64,000 nucleotides of DNA from Devosia sp. Lineage in GTDB: Bacteria > Pseudomonadota > Alphaproteobacteria > Rhizobiales > Devosiaceae. The DNA is taken from positions 186,001 through 250,000 of the forward strand of contig NZ_JAQGJV010000074.1 in the NCBI RefSeq assembly GCF_028290435.1, given 5' to 3'. Made by a program: the position numbers and the translations under genes. Below the pieces are notes generated by a model. The model was not told the DNA's origin and made no database searches. It worked only from the letters and a program-made list of their open reading frames with translations. Shown here piece by piece: positions 22,156 through 31,335 of the stretch. Each line of letters begins with the position of its first letter. The first letter of the stretch is position 1.

Positions 22156-24516
22156 TTGGGACTGTCCCTCGACGCCAGCATAGTGCTGATGGCGCTAGCG
22201 CCATTCGCGGCCGCCCTCCTGGCGCCGCTGGTGCAGCGCATTGCCGCCCCATTCGCGGGCTGGGTTCTGGCGCTGGTCCCCGCCGCGATCTTTGTGTTCC
22301 TGCTCGGCTTCATCGAGCCGATTGCGGCGCGCCGCTTCGTACAGGCGAGCATTGATTGGGTGCCGGCATACGGGCTGACCCTGTCGTTTTTCATCGACGG
22401 ATTGAGCCTAACCTTTGCGCTGGCGATTTCGGGGATCGGTACGCTGATCCTGATCTATTCGGGCGCCTATTTGCGCGGCCATCAGCATCTGGGGCGGTTT
22501 TTTGGCTTCATGCTGGCCTTCATGGGCGCCATGCTGGGGCTGGTTCTGTCCGATAACATGCTGGCACTGTTCAGCTTCTGGGAATTGACCACGGTCAGCT
22601 CGTTCCTGCTGATCGGCTTTGACCATTCCAGACAGGCCGCACGGCGCGGCGCCATCCAGGCGTTGGTGGTGACCAATATCGGCGGCATGGGGCTGTTGTT
22701 CGGCGTCATCCTCGCCCAGCAATTGACCGGCCAGTGGAACCTGAGCGGGTTGCGCGACTTCGGCGATGCGATGCGCGAAAACCCGGTCTATCCAGTGGTG
22801 TTGATCGCCTTTCTCGCCGCCGCCTTCACCAAATCAGCACAGTTTCCGTTCCACTTCTGGCTGCCCAACGCCATGGAGGCCCCCACCCCGGTTTCGGCGT
22901 TTCTGCACTCGGCCACCATGGTGCAGGGTGGGGTCTATCTGCTGCTGCGGCTGACGCCGTTCCTCGGCGGCACGCCGGCTTGGACCGTGACGCTGGTGGT
23001 GTTCGGCGGCTTTACGCTGGTCTGGGGCGCGCTGGGGGCGATCCGGCAGACCGATCTCAAGCAGGTGCTGGCGCAGAGCACGATTGCCTCGCTCGGGCTG
23101 CTGGTGCTGCTGATTGGGCTCGGCACCGAATTGGCAATCACCGCGGCCATCCTCTATTTCATCGCGCACGCTGCGTATAAAGCCGGGCTATTCATGGTGG
23201 TCGGCAATGTCGATCACGGCAGCGGCAGCCGCGATATCGTGGCGCTGGGAGGTCTCGGCGATCCGATGCCGGTGACCTTCATCGCGGCGGCACTGGCCGC
23301 CTTGTCGATGATCGGGCTGCCGGTGACCGCAGGGTTCCTCGCCAAGGAAGAGATGTATCTGGTGCTACTGGGGCCGGATTGGCCGCAAATCCTGGTGCTG
23401 ATCATGCTGGTCATCGGCAATGCGCTGCTGGCCGGCGTGGCGCTGAGCATTGCGATTCGGCCGTTCCTCGGCGCCCTGTTGCCGACCCCGAAGGTGCCGC
23501 ACGAAGCGCCGATCGCCATGCTGGCGGGACCGGTGGCGCTGGGCGCGGCGGGGATTTTGCTGGCGCTGAATGCGGGGCGATTGGGGCACGATATTGTGGT
23601 GCCGACGATCGCCGCGGTGCTTGGCGTGGCGGCGGAAAGCCACCTTACCCCGGCAGTCGATTTTACCAGCCTGGCGCTGTGGCTATCAGCTGCGACCATC
23701 GCACTGGGCATTCTGGTGCATCTGCAGATGGCGGCGATCCGCAGCATCTTGCGCCGGATTGGCACGGCGCTGGGATGGACCTTCGATCACGGCTTCGATG
23801 TCGCCATGTTCGGGCTGATCCGTCTCGCCGGAGCGATGACGCGGCTGCTGCATCACGGGCGGCTCGAGCTGTATCTCGTGCTGGTATTTGCCGGCTTTGC
23901 GCTGGCGGTGCTGGTGCCGGTCTTCGGCATGGGTGGCCTCGAAGCGTTGTTGCCCAATGCTGAACTGGGCGATTGGTCGGCCAAGCTGGCCTGGCCAAAC
24001 TTGCAGATCCATGAATGGGCAGTGCTGGCGTTGGCGGTTGTGGGTCTGGGTGCGGTGCTGTTTGCCCGCAGCCGGCTGGTGGCGATCCTGGCGCTCGGTG
24101 TGCAGGGCGCGGCGGTAGCGCTGATTTTCCTGTCATTCGGTGCACCGGACCTGGCATTCACCCAGTTCATGGTGGAAATTCTCTCCGTCGTGATCCTGGC
24201 GCTGGTGATGACGCGGCTCAAGCTGGACGAGGCAGATCACCGCCAGTTCGAGGATCTGGCACGCGACGGCACCCTGGCAGTGGTCGGCGGCGCCGGTGTC
24301 AGCCTGTTGCTGATGGTCGTGCTCGCAGGAACCTTCGATTCGCGCCTCAGTGATTTCTTCGCGGCCACCAGCGTGCCGATCGCGCACGGCGCCAATATCG
24401 TCAACGTCATCCTGGTCGACTATCGCGGCTTTGATACACTGGGCGAAATCTCAGTCGTGCTGGGCGCGGGGATTGCCATTCTGGCGCTGTTGCGGCGCAG
24501 GGGGGCCGCGCCATGA
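22156..24516 (+). CDS. mrpA: Na+/H+ antiporter subunit A (MrpA/PhaA)
   Basis: Largest subunit of the multisubunit Mrp antiporter, ~786 aa and many membrane helices. The proton-translocating domain is homologous to NuoL: FSFWELTTVSSFLLIGFDHS, AQFPFHFWLPNAMEAPTPVSAFLHSATMV and HAAYKAGLFMVVGN contain the conserved channel Glu, His and Lys residues. The C-terminal part continues into the MrpA/B-type region. The start is uncertain: TTG at 22156, GTG at 22183 and TTG at 22111 are in frame, with no good ATG before the first helix. It opens a seven-gene operon, and the next start overlaps its stop. Confidence 0.92.
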   Translation: MGLSLDASIVLMALAPFAAALLAPLVQRIAAPFAGWVLALVPAAIFVFLLGFIEPIAARRFVQASIDWVPAYGLTLSFFIDGLSLTFALAISGIGTLILIYSGAYLRGHQHLGRFFGFMLAFMGAMLGLVLSDNMLALFSFWELTTVSSFLLIGFDHSRQAARRGAIQALVVTNIGGMGLLFGVILAQQLTGQWNLSGLRDFGDAMRENPVYPVVLIAFLAAAFTKSAQFPFHFWLPNAMEAPTPVSAFLHSATMVQGGVYLLLRLTPFLGGTPAWTVTLVVFGGFTLVWGALGAIRQTDLKQVLAQSTIASLGLLVLLIGLGTELAITAAILYFIAHAAYKAGLFMVVGNVDHGSGSRDIVALGGLGDPMPVTFIAAALAALSMIGLPVTAGFLAKEEMYLVLLGPDWPQILVLIMLVIGNALLAGVALSIAIRPFLGALLPTPKVPHEAPIAMLAGPVALGAAGILLALNAGRLGHDIVVPTIAAVLGVAAESHLTPAVDFTSLALWLSAATIALGILVHLQMAAIRSILRRIGTALGWTFDHGFDVAMFGLIRLAGAMTRLLHHGRLELYLVLVFAGFALAVLVPVFGMGGLEALLPNAELGDWSAKLAWPNLQIHEWAVLALAVVGLGAVLFARSRLVAILALGVQGAAVALIFLSFGAPDLAFTQFMVEILSVVILALVMTRLKLDEADHRQFEDLARDGTLAVVGGAGVSLLLMVVLAGTFDSRLSDFFAATSVPIAHGANIVNVILVDYRGFDTLGEISVVLGAGIAILALLRRRGAAP

Positions 24517-24929
24517 ACACGCTGATTTTCCGCACCATGGTGGGCCCGATCGTCACCATCATGGTGATCTTTTCGGTGTTTATCTGCCTGCGCGGCCACA
24601 ACGCCCCGGGCGGCGGCTTCATTGGCGGGCTAATCGCGGCGGCGGCTGTCGCGGTGCTTGGCATTGCGACCGGCGCAACCGCGGCGCGCAAGGCGTTGCG
24701 GGTCGATCCAATGGTGATCGCCAGTTTTGGCGTGGCGATCGCGGCGCTGTCGGGGTTGGCGTCCATGTTCACCGGATCGCCCTTCCTGACCAGCATTTGG
24801 GCCTATTGGTCGCTGGGCGAAACTACTGTCCCGCTGTCGACGCCGCTGGTCTTCGATATCGGGGTTTATTGCGTCGTGTTCGGCACCATCGCGGCGATTG
24901 CCCTGGCGCTGGCGGAGGAGGGGCCATGA
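24513..24929 (+). CDS. mrpB: Na+/H+ antiporter subunit B (MrpB/PhaB)
   Basis: 138 aa, four hydrophobic segments, MnhB domain. The signature CLRGHNAPGGGFIGGL (near residues 28-43) is characteristic of the MrpB family. It works with the other Mrp subunits in an obligate complex for Na+ or K+ efflux and alkaline pH tolerance. ATGA overlaps tie it to mrpA and mrpC. Confidence 0.93.
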   Translation: MNTLIFRTMVGPIVTIMVIFSVFICLRGHNAPGGGFIGGLIAAAAVAVLGIATGATAARKALRVDPMVIASFGVAIAALSGLASMFTGSPFLTSIWAYWSLGETTVPLSTPLVFDIGVYCVVFGTIAAIALALAEEGP

Positions 24930-25303
24930 ATTTCCTTCTCGCCGGACTGGTCGGACTGTTCATCGCCACGGCGATCTATTTCCTGCTATCGCGCTCGTTG
25001 ATCCGCATGCTGTTGGGGCTGGTGGTGCTGGGCAACGGCATCAACCTGCTGATCTTTACGGCGGGGCGCATCGGCAATGGCGCGCCGCCGATCGTGCCGG
25101 GCGGGCTGGAGCAGCCGGCCGGGGCGATCGCCAATCCGCTGCCGCAGGCGTTAATCCTGACGGCCATCGTCATCGGCTTTGCCATGTTCAGCTTCTTGCT
25201 GGTACTCGCGTTCCGCGCCTATCAGGCAATGGACGCCGAAAACACCGACAGCATGCGGCTGGCCGAGCCAGAGGACGCGCCGCGTCCGCCGCTGAGCTAT
25301 TAG
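24926..25303 (+). CDS. mrpC: Na+/H+ antiporter subunit C (MrpC/PhaC)
   Basis: 125 aa, three membrane helices, homologous to NuoK of complex I. The family stretch LLGLVVLGNGINLLIF (residues ~29-44) and PLPQALILTAIVIGFA (~72-87) are clear. The ATG overlaps the mrpB stop; the open frame extends upstream but that part is not MrpC-like. The acidic C-terminus is cytoplasmic. Confidence 0.93.
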   Translation: MNFLLAGLVGLFIATAIYFLLSRSLIRMLLGLVVLGNGINLLIFTAGRIGNGAPPIVPGGLEQPAGAIANPLPQALILTAIVIGFAMFSFLLVLAFRAYQAMDAENTDSMRLAEPEDAPRPPLSY

Positions 25304-25373
25304 GGAAAGGGGCAGCGCTATTTTCGACCTTTCCCAAGCCATTTTTACTGGAACCACGGCGCTGGCCGATTGG

Positions 25374-26903
25374 GTGGTCGTGCTGCCAGTGGTGCTCGGG
25401 CTCCTCGGCGCGGCGCTGGCGCTGATGCTACGCCGTGCCAGGACTGGCATAGCGCTGGTGGTGGTCGCGGCCATCATCGTCTGCGATGTCCTGCTGGTGC
25501 AGCGCGTCCTCGATGGCGGGCCGGTCAGCATGACCATGGGGCGCTGGCTGCCGCCATTCGGTATCAGCTTCGCGGTCGATATGTTCGGCGCCGGCTTTGC
25601 ACTGGCGGCGGCTTTGGTGACGCTGGTGGTGCTGGTTTATTCGCTCGGCGAGCGGGTGGAGGAAGGGTTTTATCCTCTGGTGCTGCTGCTACTGGCGGGT
25701 GTGAGCGGAGCGTTCCTGACCGGCGACCTGTTCAATCTCTATGTCTGGTTCGAGGTCATGCTGATTGCCTCGTTCGGGTTGATCGTACTGGGCGGACGAC
25801 CGCTGCAGCTCGATGGCGCGGTCAAATACGGATTCATCAATTTTCTCGCCACCAGCTTTTTCCTCGCGGCACTCGGACTGCTCTATGGGCTGGTGGGCAC
25901 GCTCAATATGGCCGACATCATCGGGCGCGCGCCCAGTGCCAACCCTGCGGCGATAGCCGGTGTGGCTGCGTTGATGGTGCTTGCCTTCGGCATCAAGGCA
26001 GCGGTGTTTCCGCTCAATGCCTGGTTGCCGGCCAGTTATCATACGCCGCCGGCGGCGGTTTCGGCGCTGATGGCGGGCTTGCTGACCAAGGTCGGCGCCT
26101 ACGCCATGCTGCGGGTGCTGGTGATGCTGCTGCCGGCGGCGCGCGAACAGCTTGATTGGGTGCTGGCGGCGCTGGCCATTGCCACGCTGGTGATCGGGCC
26201 GCTAGGCGCAATCGCGGAGACCAATCTGCGGCGGGCCATCGGCTTTCTGGTAATCGGCGGTATCGGCGCCATTATGGCGGGCATTGCCATGCCGAGCCTG
26301 CACGGCGTCGGCGGCGCGGGGCTCTATATCGTGCACGCCATGCTGACGCTCACGGCGCTGTATCTGGTGGCTGGGCTGGTGGAAAAACTGACCGGGCAAA
26401 TAGACACCCGCAAGATGGGCGGGCTTTACGCGGCGCATGCTCCGGTCTCGATCCTGTTCTTCATCCTGGTGTTGGCGGTGGCCGGCGTGCCGCCGTTCCT
26501 GGGCTTCTGGCCCAAGCTGCTATTGCTGGAGGGAGGATTGGGCGATGCCGACCTGCGCGGGGCAGGGGAAGCAGGCGTGGACTGGTTGAGCCTGACGATC
26601 GTTTTCGCCCTACTGGTCAATGCGGTGCTGACGCTGATCGCCGGCACACGGCTGTGGGCGCATATCTTCTGGCGCGAAGGGCAGGAGGGGCAGCATTCTG
26701 AATACCGGAATGAGCCGCTCAAAATACTGTCGGCGCGGGAGCGCTGGTTCGGCTTTGGCGCGGTGACGGTGCTGGTGGCGGCCATCGTACTGGCAGGGCT
26801 GTGGCCGGACTGGCTGTTCCAGGCGGCCCTCAGCGGCGCGGGCGACATTGTCGAGCCAGCCGGATATATTGCCGCCGTCGGGCTGGCAGGAGGCGGGCCA
26901 TGA
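25374..26903 (+). CDS. mrpD: Na+/H+ antiporter subunit D (MrpD/PhaD)
   Basis: 509 aa from the GTG at 25374, about 14 helices, homologous to NuoM/NuoN. Conserved proton-channel segments are LFNLYVWFEVMLIASF (with the key Glu), FGIKAAVFPLNAWLPASYHTPPAAVSAL (Lys) and AGVPPFLGFWPKLLL. Homology-like sequence continues four codons upstream to a CTG at 25362 (reading LADW, where family members usually have MADW). No ATG exists in frame after mrpC, so the true start may be that CTG. The gap to mrpC is 58-70 bases, the only real gap within the operon. Confidence 0.9.
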   Translation: MVVLPVVLGLLGAALALMLRRARTGIALVVVAAIIVCDVLLVQRVLDGGPVSMTMGRWLPPFGISFAVDMFGAGFALAAALVTLVVLVYSLGERVEEGFYPLVLLLLAGVSGAFLTGDLFNLYVWFEVMLIASFGLIVLGGRPLQLDGAVKYGFINFLATSFFLAALGLLYGLVGTLNMADIIGRAPSANPAAIAGVAALMVLAFGIKAAVFPLNAWLPASYHTPPAAVSALMAGLLTKVGAYAMLRVLVMLLPAAREQLDWVLAALAIATLVIGPLGAIAETNLRRAIGFLVIGGIGAIMAGIAMPSLHGVGGAGLYIVHAMLTLTALYLVAGLVEKLTGQIDTRKMGGLYAAHAPVSILFFILVLAVAGVPPFLGFWPKLLLLEGGLGDADLRGAGEAGVDWLSLTIVFALLVNAVLTLIAGTRLWAHIFWREGQEGQHSEYRNEPLKILSARERWFGFGAVTVLVAAIVLAGLWPDWLFQAALSGAGDIVEPAGYIAAVGLAGGGP

Positions 26904-27379
26904 ATTTCGCGCTGCTGACGATAGTGCTGGCGCTGCTCTGGGCCGCGCTAACCGGCAGTTTCAGCGGGCCAAACCTGCTGTTGGGTGCGGTGATCGCGCT
27001 TGCAGCACTGCTCCTTTTGCGCGGCCGGATCGGCCAGCCGAGCGGCCTGCGCCGCGTCCTTCCGGCGGTCCTGCTGGCGGTGGTGTTCCTCTACGAACTG
27101 CTGCTCAGCGCCATCAAGGTGGCACTGGTGGTGATGGCGCCGAACCTGCGGGCGCAGTTGCGGCCGGCCATAGTGGCAGTTCCGTTGACGGTGAAATCGG
27201 ATCTCGAAATCACCCTGCTGGCCAATCTGATCACGCTGACGCCGGGAACGCTCAGCATTGACGTGTCCGACGACAAGAGCGTGCTCTATGTCCATGTGTT
27301 GATGCTCGAGGACCGTGCCAAGCTGATCTCAGGGATCGCCGAAGGCTTTGAAAAGCGCATCATGGCGGTGTTCGCATGA
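26900..27379 (+). CDS. mrpE: Na+/H+ antiporter subunit E (MrpE/PhaE)
   Basis: 159 aa, MnhE family. Two or three N-terminal hydrophobic segments precede a soluble C-terminal domain with the family signature [16 protein letters not shown] (residues ~108-123). The ATG overlaps the mrpD stop. The subunit is needed for assembly of the antiporter in studied systems, though it has no complex I homologue. Confidence 0.92.
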   Translation: MNFALLTIVLALLWAALTGSFSGPNLLLGAVIALAALLLLRGRIGQPSGLRRVLPAVLLAVVFLYELLLSAIKVALVVMAPNLRAQLRPAIVAVPLTVKSDLEITLLANLITLTPGTLSIDVSDDKSVLYVHVLMLEDRAKLISGIAEGFEKRIMAVFA

Positions 27380-27690
27380 GCGGCGCAGAGGCAATAGCGA
27401 CGGCGAGTCTGATCGCGTTGGTGCTGTTGGGCGCCGGCTTGTTGCTTTCGACCATAAGAATCATAATCGGACCGACTGTGGCGGACCGCGTCTTGGCTTT
27501 GGACTTATTGACAACTGTCGCTTTGGGCTTTGTCGGCGCGCTGACGATCCGCACCGGATTTACGCTCTATCTCGACATCGCCATCGCGCTCGGCCTGCTG
27601 GGATTTTTGGCAACCGTCGCTTTTGCTCGCTATATCCTGGTGCGCTCGCGCCCTGTTGCTGAACAATCGAATCAGGAGCAAGCACCGTGA
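27376..27690 (+). CDS. mrpF: Na+/H+ antiporter subunit F (MrpF/PhaF)
   Basis: 104 aa, three membrane helices. The family segment [19 protein letters not shown] (residues ~27-45), with the conserved Asp residues used in ion passage, is present. The ATG overlaps the mrpE stop by four bases. Codons in part of the gene are somewhat more AT-rich than in its neighbours. Confidence 0.92.
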   Translation: MSGAEAIATASLIALVLLGAGLLLSTIRIIIGPTVADRVLALDLLTTVALGFVGALTIRTGFTLYLDIAIALGLLGFLATVAFARYILVRSRPVAEQSNQEQAP

Positions 27691-28040
27691 TGGCTGAAAT
27701 CGCGCTCTATGCCGGCGCTGTGCTGCTGCTGTCCGGCGCTTTATTTAGCCTTATTGCAGCTTTGGGTGTGCTGCGCCTGCCTGATCTCTATACGCGCATG
27801 CATGCCGCCTCCAAGGCGGGCGCCGTTGGCGGGGGCATGATCTTGCTGGCCGTGGCATTGGTATCGTTTGACGGCGCCATAACGGTGCGGGCGCTGATCG
27901 GCATAGCGTTTTTGCTGCTGACCACCCCAGTAGCGGCGCACCTTCTGGCGCGGGCGCATTACCAATCCGGGGGGCGGCCGGCGCAGATCACTGTCAGCAA
28001 CGACCTCGATATTGTAAATAAGGCGGGCCGCGACAATTAA
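27687..28040 (+). CDS. mrpG: Na+/H+ antiporter subunit G (MrpG/PhaG)
   Basis: 117 aa, three membrane helices, PhaG_MnhG_YufB family. The signature [21 protein letters not shown] is at ~residues 25-45. The start is GTG 27687 (GTGA overlap, GGAG eight bases upstream) or ATG 27690. It ends the operon, so all seven subunits A-G are present and intact. Confidence 0.92.
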   Translation: MMAEIALYAGAVLLLSGALFSLIAALGVLRLPDLYTRMHAASKAGAVGGGMILLAVALVSFDGAITVRALIGIAFLLLTTPVAAHLLARAHYQSGGRPAQITVSNDLDIVNKAGRDN

Positions 28041-28065
28041 TCCAGGTAGTTGGTAACATGTTAAT

Positions 28066-28094
28066 TTGACATGCCGGGTTGCACGGAACAGTAA
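28066..28094 (+). promoter_or_regulatory. Possible promoter of the MucR-type gene
   Basis: A perfect TTGACA at 28066-28071 is followed after 17 bases by CAGTAA (28089-28094), a poor -10. The surrounding DNA is AT-rich compared with the flanking genes, as expected for a regulated promoter. MucR proteins often bind AT-rich sites and repress themselves; no specific box can be read here. Confidence 0.3.
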
Positions 28095-28165
28095 AGAACC
28101 GTACAAAAACACATGGCCTCGACTGCCCTCGTCCCGGCCCAATAAAAACAATGAAAGGTTGAATT

Positions 28166-28588
28166 ATGAACGACACCGCTGGCGCGGCGACCGGTTACGA
28201 GAGCGACTTGATCGAACTCAGCACTGAAATCGTCTCAGCCTATGTTAGCCATAACGCTGTGAGCCCGACCGATCTGCCCAAGCTGATCGCCGAAATTCAT
28301 GGCGCCCTTCGTGCCTTGCAGACCAACGAAGCACCGGTTCCGGTTGAAGAGTTGAAGCCTGCTGTCCCGGTCCGCAGGTCTGTTGCGGCCGACTACATCA
28401 TCTGTCTCGAAGACGGCAAGAAGTTCAAATCGCTGAAGCGCCATCTTCGTACGCACTATAACCTCTCGCCCGAAGAATATCGCGAGAAGTGGGGCCTGCC
28501 GGCCGACTACCCGATGGTTGCCCCCAATTACTCGGCAACCCGCTCCAAGCTCGCCAAGGATAATGGTCTCGGCCGCAAGGCAAGCTAA
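28166..28588 (+). CDS. MucR/Ros-family zinc-finger regulator
   Basis: 140 aa. The N-terminal ~70 residues are the oligomerisation region. The DNA-binding finger spans C80-D83-H93-H97 followed by the conserved LSPEEYREKWGL and basic C-terminal tail. The second zinc ligand is Asp in place of Cys, giving the CysAspHis2 form known from some Mesorhizobium and Brucella relatives. Such proteins are global H-NS-like regulators of surface polysaccharide, motility and cell cycle genes. A strong terminator follows. Confidence 0.93.
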   Translation: MNDTAGAATGYESDLIELSTEIVSAYVSHNAVSPTDLPKLIAEIHGALRALQTNEAPVPVEELKPAVPVRRSVAADYIICLEDGKKFKSLKRHLRTHYNLSPEEYREKWGLPADYPMVAPNYSATRSKLAKDNGLGRKAS

Positions 28589-28658
28589 CGGGCGCTTTCC
28601 CCGGCCTACTGCCCCGCCGCTGTCCCCAAGGACCGATGCGGCGGGACTTGTTCTGTCG

Positions 28659-28695
28659 ATCAAACGGCCGCTCAGTGAGCGGCCGTTTGATTTTC
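28659..28695 (+). terminator. Strong intrinsic terminator after the MucR-type gene
   Basis: A perfect 16-base stem (28659-28674 with 28676-28691) is followed by TTTT. The stem is symmetric and AT-tailed on both sides, so it could act in both directions. Confidence 0.85.
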
Positions 28696-28801
28696 ACGAC
28701 CGCCCGGCCTGAAACAAATTAAGCTATCCTACTTATCCCCGTCTGGCTTTCTCGACCGCAATGTGTAGGAATAAATTCCTTTATTGCGACGGAGACTGAC
28801 G

Positions 28802-29188
28802 ATGTACGAGATGATGGGGAACGCTGGTGACGGGCGCTCGGGCCGTAGCCTCACTGGACTGGCGCACGGCCACGACGCGCAGTGCGATACTGTTATCGCT
28901 TTGGTTGCACAAGAGAAACGTATCCCGATTCGCCTGCTGATGCACAAATCGCGCTGCCGGACGGGCGCGGCGCGGGCTCGGCAATTGGCCATGTATCTCT
29001 GCCACGTGGCCCTGGGGCGCAGCCTGCAGGAGGTGGGAGATATCTTCGGTCGTGATAGGACAACAGTCTCATATGCCTGCGCGTTAATGGAAGATATGCG
29101 CGATGACCGCAGTTTCGATGACGCCGTGGCGGCGCTCGAACTGCGGATCGAGGCGGCTGTAGGAGCGGACGATCATGGCACGCGCTGA
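28802..29188 (+). CDS. DnaA domain IV-like helix-turn-helix protein
   Basis: 128 aa. Residues ~65-115 match the C-terminal DNA-binding domain of DnaA: ARQLAMYLCHVALGRSLQEVGDIFGRDRTTVSYAC, including the RDRTTV signature that reads the DnaA box. There is no ATPase domain. Small proteins of this type in Rhizobiales are presumed regulators. The ATG follows GGAGACTGACG; a TTG at 28784 is an alternative. Its last 14 bases overlap the start of the DUF6456 gene, so the two are coupled. Confidence 0.85.
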   Translation: MYEMMGNAGDGRSGRSLTGLAHGHDAQCDTVIALVAQEKRIPIRLLMHKSRCRTGAARARQLAMYLCHVALGRSLQEVGDIFGRDRTTVSYACALMEDMRDDRSFDDAVAALELRIEAAVGADDHGTR

Positions 29189-29933
29189 TGTCCGTGCACT
29201 GCGGTTCGTGCGGGCACTGCTGCCCGACCATGCAGCGCGGATTGAAAATGGCAGCTATTCGGTCGAGCGGTCGGATCGAGTAGCACGGCTCGATCGCGGA
29301 GCGGCGGCGGAACTCGCCGGGGTAGGGGTGCTGATGCTGAGCGACGCGATCTGCGTGGCGGGGCCGCGAGCGCGCGATTGGCTGGCGGCCGAGGGACGCG
29401 GCAAGGGTGATCTGTCGCCCGAGACCGCGCCGCACGTCGCGCCTTCGGTGTTGTATTCGCTGGATGAAAGCCCGTTGGCGCGGCTGGCGGTGGCACGGGA
29501 TGGGGAGGTGGCGTTCCTGCTGGCCCATCAGGTCGCGGCGGGTGAGCGGGTGCGGAAACTGGTGGAGCGGGCGCGGCTCAGCCCACGAATGACCATGAGC
29601 TATGACGCCAACCGCATCGCGGGTGGCGGCGGCCCGGCGGCGGCCAATGACCTGTCGGACAGCGCCGTCGATGCGCGGCGCAAACTGGACGCGGTGGCTG
29701 TGCTGCTACCGGCCGATTGCCGGGGCGTGGTCTTTGACGTGTGCGGACTGCTCAAAGGGCTGCAGACGGTGGAGACCGAGAGGGGCTGGCCGCGTCGCAG
29801 TGCCAAGATGGTGCTGCGGATCGGGCTGGAGCAGCTTGCTGTGTATTGGGGATTGTCGGCGCAGGCGCGTGGAAATGAGAGCGGACGGGTCGGCGGCTGG
29901 CTGGAGGCGAGGCCGCCGCTTTTCGGCGACTAA
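29175..29933 (+). CDS. DUF6456 domain protein
   Basis: 252 aa. The conserved C-terminal part (~residues 165-235) contains VDARRKLDAV, VFDVCGLLKGLQTVE and a W-P-RRSAKMVLRIGLEQLAVYWG block, the pattern I associate with DUF6456. The N-terminal half is alanine/arginine rich and less conserved. The function is unknown; the arrangement downstream of a DnaA-like HTH gene suggests a DNA-related or regulatory role. It starts with AGGAG 10 bases upstream and overlaps the previous gene by 14 bases. Confidence 0.75.
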   Translation: MARADVRALRFVRALLPDHAARIENGSYSVERSDRVARLDRGAAAELAGVGVLMLSDAICVAGPRARDWLAAEGRGKGDLSPETAPHVAPSVLYSLDESPLARLAVARDGEVAFLLAHQVAAGERVRKLVERARLSPRMTMSYDANRIAGGGGPAAANDLSDSAVDARRKLDAVAVLLPADCRGVVFDVCGLLKGLQTVETERGWPRRSAKMVLRIGLEQLAVYWGLSAQARGNESGRVGGWLEARPPLFGD

Positions 29934-29940
29934 CTCCGTT

Positions 29941-30366
29941 CTAACTCAGCGCCTTGGCTTCGGTGCGGATGCGGTTGACCATGGCGACCAGGCCATTGGA
30001 GCGCTGGGTGGTCAGGTGTTCGCGAAGGCCCATCTTATCGAATAGGGCGATGGCATCGGTCTCGGCGATTTCCCTGGCCGGGCGGTCGGAATAGAGCGCC
30101 AAGAGTATTGCGACCAGGCCTTGCACGATCATTGCGTCGCTCTCGCCGCGATATTTGAGCATAGTCTGGCCATCGCGCGGCTCGGTCTGCGCCGCCAGCC
30201 ACACCTGCGAAACGCAGCCATGTACCTTGTTCTCGGCGGTCTTTTCGGCATCGCTCAGCTTGGGCAGGGCCTGGCCCAGCTCGATCAGATAACGGTAACG
30301 ATCCTCCCAGTCGTCGAGAAAGGAGAGGTTTTCGGCAATGTCCTGGAAGGCTTTGGGTTCGCTCAT
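29941..30366 (-). CDS. sufE: SufE-family sulfur acceptor
   Basis: 141 aa. The active cysteine is C51 in VHGCVSQVW, the same number as in E. coli SufE. SufE accepts persulfide sulfur from the cysteine desulfurase SufS for Fe-S cluster assembly. The fold pattern (ELGQALPKL, MIVQGLVAILL) is complete. It is not next to the other suf genes here, which is common in alphaproteobacteria. It converges on the DUF6456 gene with a 7-base gap. Confidence 0.93.
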   Translation of the reverse strand: MSEPKAFQDIAENLSFLDDWEDRYRYLIELGQALPKLSDAEKTAENKVHGCVSQVWLAAQTEPRDGQTMLKYRGESDAMIVQGLVAILLALYSDRPAREIAETDAIALFDKMGLREHLTTQRSNGLVAMVNRIRTEAKALS

Positions 30367-30391
30367 AGCCTGTATCTAGTGCAAGCGTGGC

Positions 30392-31111
30392 TTAACTTCC
30401 AGACGGCTTGGCTCGAACTGGCGCGACAGGTCGCGGTGGGGTGTTGGTCGCCAGCCAAATGACATGACGCGAGCCACGGCTCTTGCCATTGGCGCGGACC
30501 CGTTCTTCCTCGACAGTGAAACCGGCGCGTTGCAGGCGCTGGGTGAACGCGCGGTCGGGTGCCGAGGCCCAGATTGCCAGCACGCCGCCCGGACGTAGCG
30601 CGGCCTTGGCCGCCTTGAGGCCGGCCATGCTGTAGAGCGCGTCATTGGTCTCGACGGTGAGCCCGTCGGGGCCGTTATCGACGTCGAGCAATATTGCGTC
30701 GTAGGTCGCCTTTGCGGAATTGATGACGCGGCGCACGTCATTGACCTTGATATCGACGCGCGGATCGTCGAGGCAGCCGGCAAAAATAGCCGCCATCGGG
30801 CCGCGCGCCCAGGCGACCACCGCAGGCATCAGTTCGGCCACGGTAATTTTGACGGTGGCGGGCAGTTCGGCGAGTGCGGCGCGCAGGGTGAACCCCATGC
30901 CGAGCCCGCCGATCAGCAGATGCGCTTTAGGGCGATCCCTAATGCGGGCCCAGGACAGGCCAGCCATGGCTTCTTCCGAACCGCTGAGGCGGCTGTTCAT
31001 CAGCGCGATCGTGCCCAGCATGATGGAGAATTCATCAGCCCGCTGGATGAGGCGGATGTCGCCACGGCCATCGGGCAGGGGCACGGTATCGATCAGGACC
31101 CAGGGGTTCAC
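30392..31111 (-). CDS. Spermidine-synthase-fold methyltransferase-like protein
   Basis: 239 aa from the GTG at 31111. A Rossmann core has HLLIGGLGMGFTLRAAL (nucleotide-binding glycine loop), an acidic VAELMPAVVAWA strand end and ILLDVDNGPDG (catalytic Asp region), as in spermidine synthase and related aminopropyl- or methyltransferases. The length is shorter than real spermidine synthases (~280 aa) and no polyamine genes are adjacent, so the reaction is unknown. The frame is open to 31318, but family members start near the VNPWVLIDT segment. It is transcribed away from the sugar dehydrogenase gene. Confidence 0.75.
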   Translation of the reverse strand: MNPWVLIDTVPLPDGRGDIRLIQRADEFSIMLGTIALMNSRLSGSEEAMAGLSWARIRDRPKAHLLIGGLGMGFTLRAALAELPATVKITVAELMPAVVAWARGPMAAIFAGCLDDPRVDIKVNDVRRVINSAKATYDAILLDVDNGPDGLTVETNDALYSMAGLKAAKAALRPGGVLAIWASAPDRAFTQRLQRAGFTVEEERVRANGKSRGSRHVIWLATNTPPRPVAPVRAKPSGS

Positions 31112-31335
31112 GGCGGCGCTTTCGACGAGAAGGTTTTGTGCCTTGTCTCTATCGGCGGTGCGTTGGTCCTGCGCAAGCAAAAGCCGCACCTGGAACGGGG
31201 ATGCCTCACCGGTTCTTGAACACCAGTGGCAGGGAAGGGCGCAACCGATCCGAGATAGGCCGCTTGATGTTGACTGGAGCAGCTCAGCCATTGCGCGGTG
31301 CGCTTCGACGCAAGCCAAAAAGCGGAGGAACTCTC

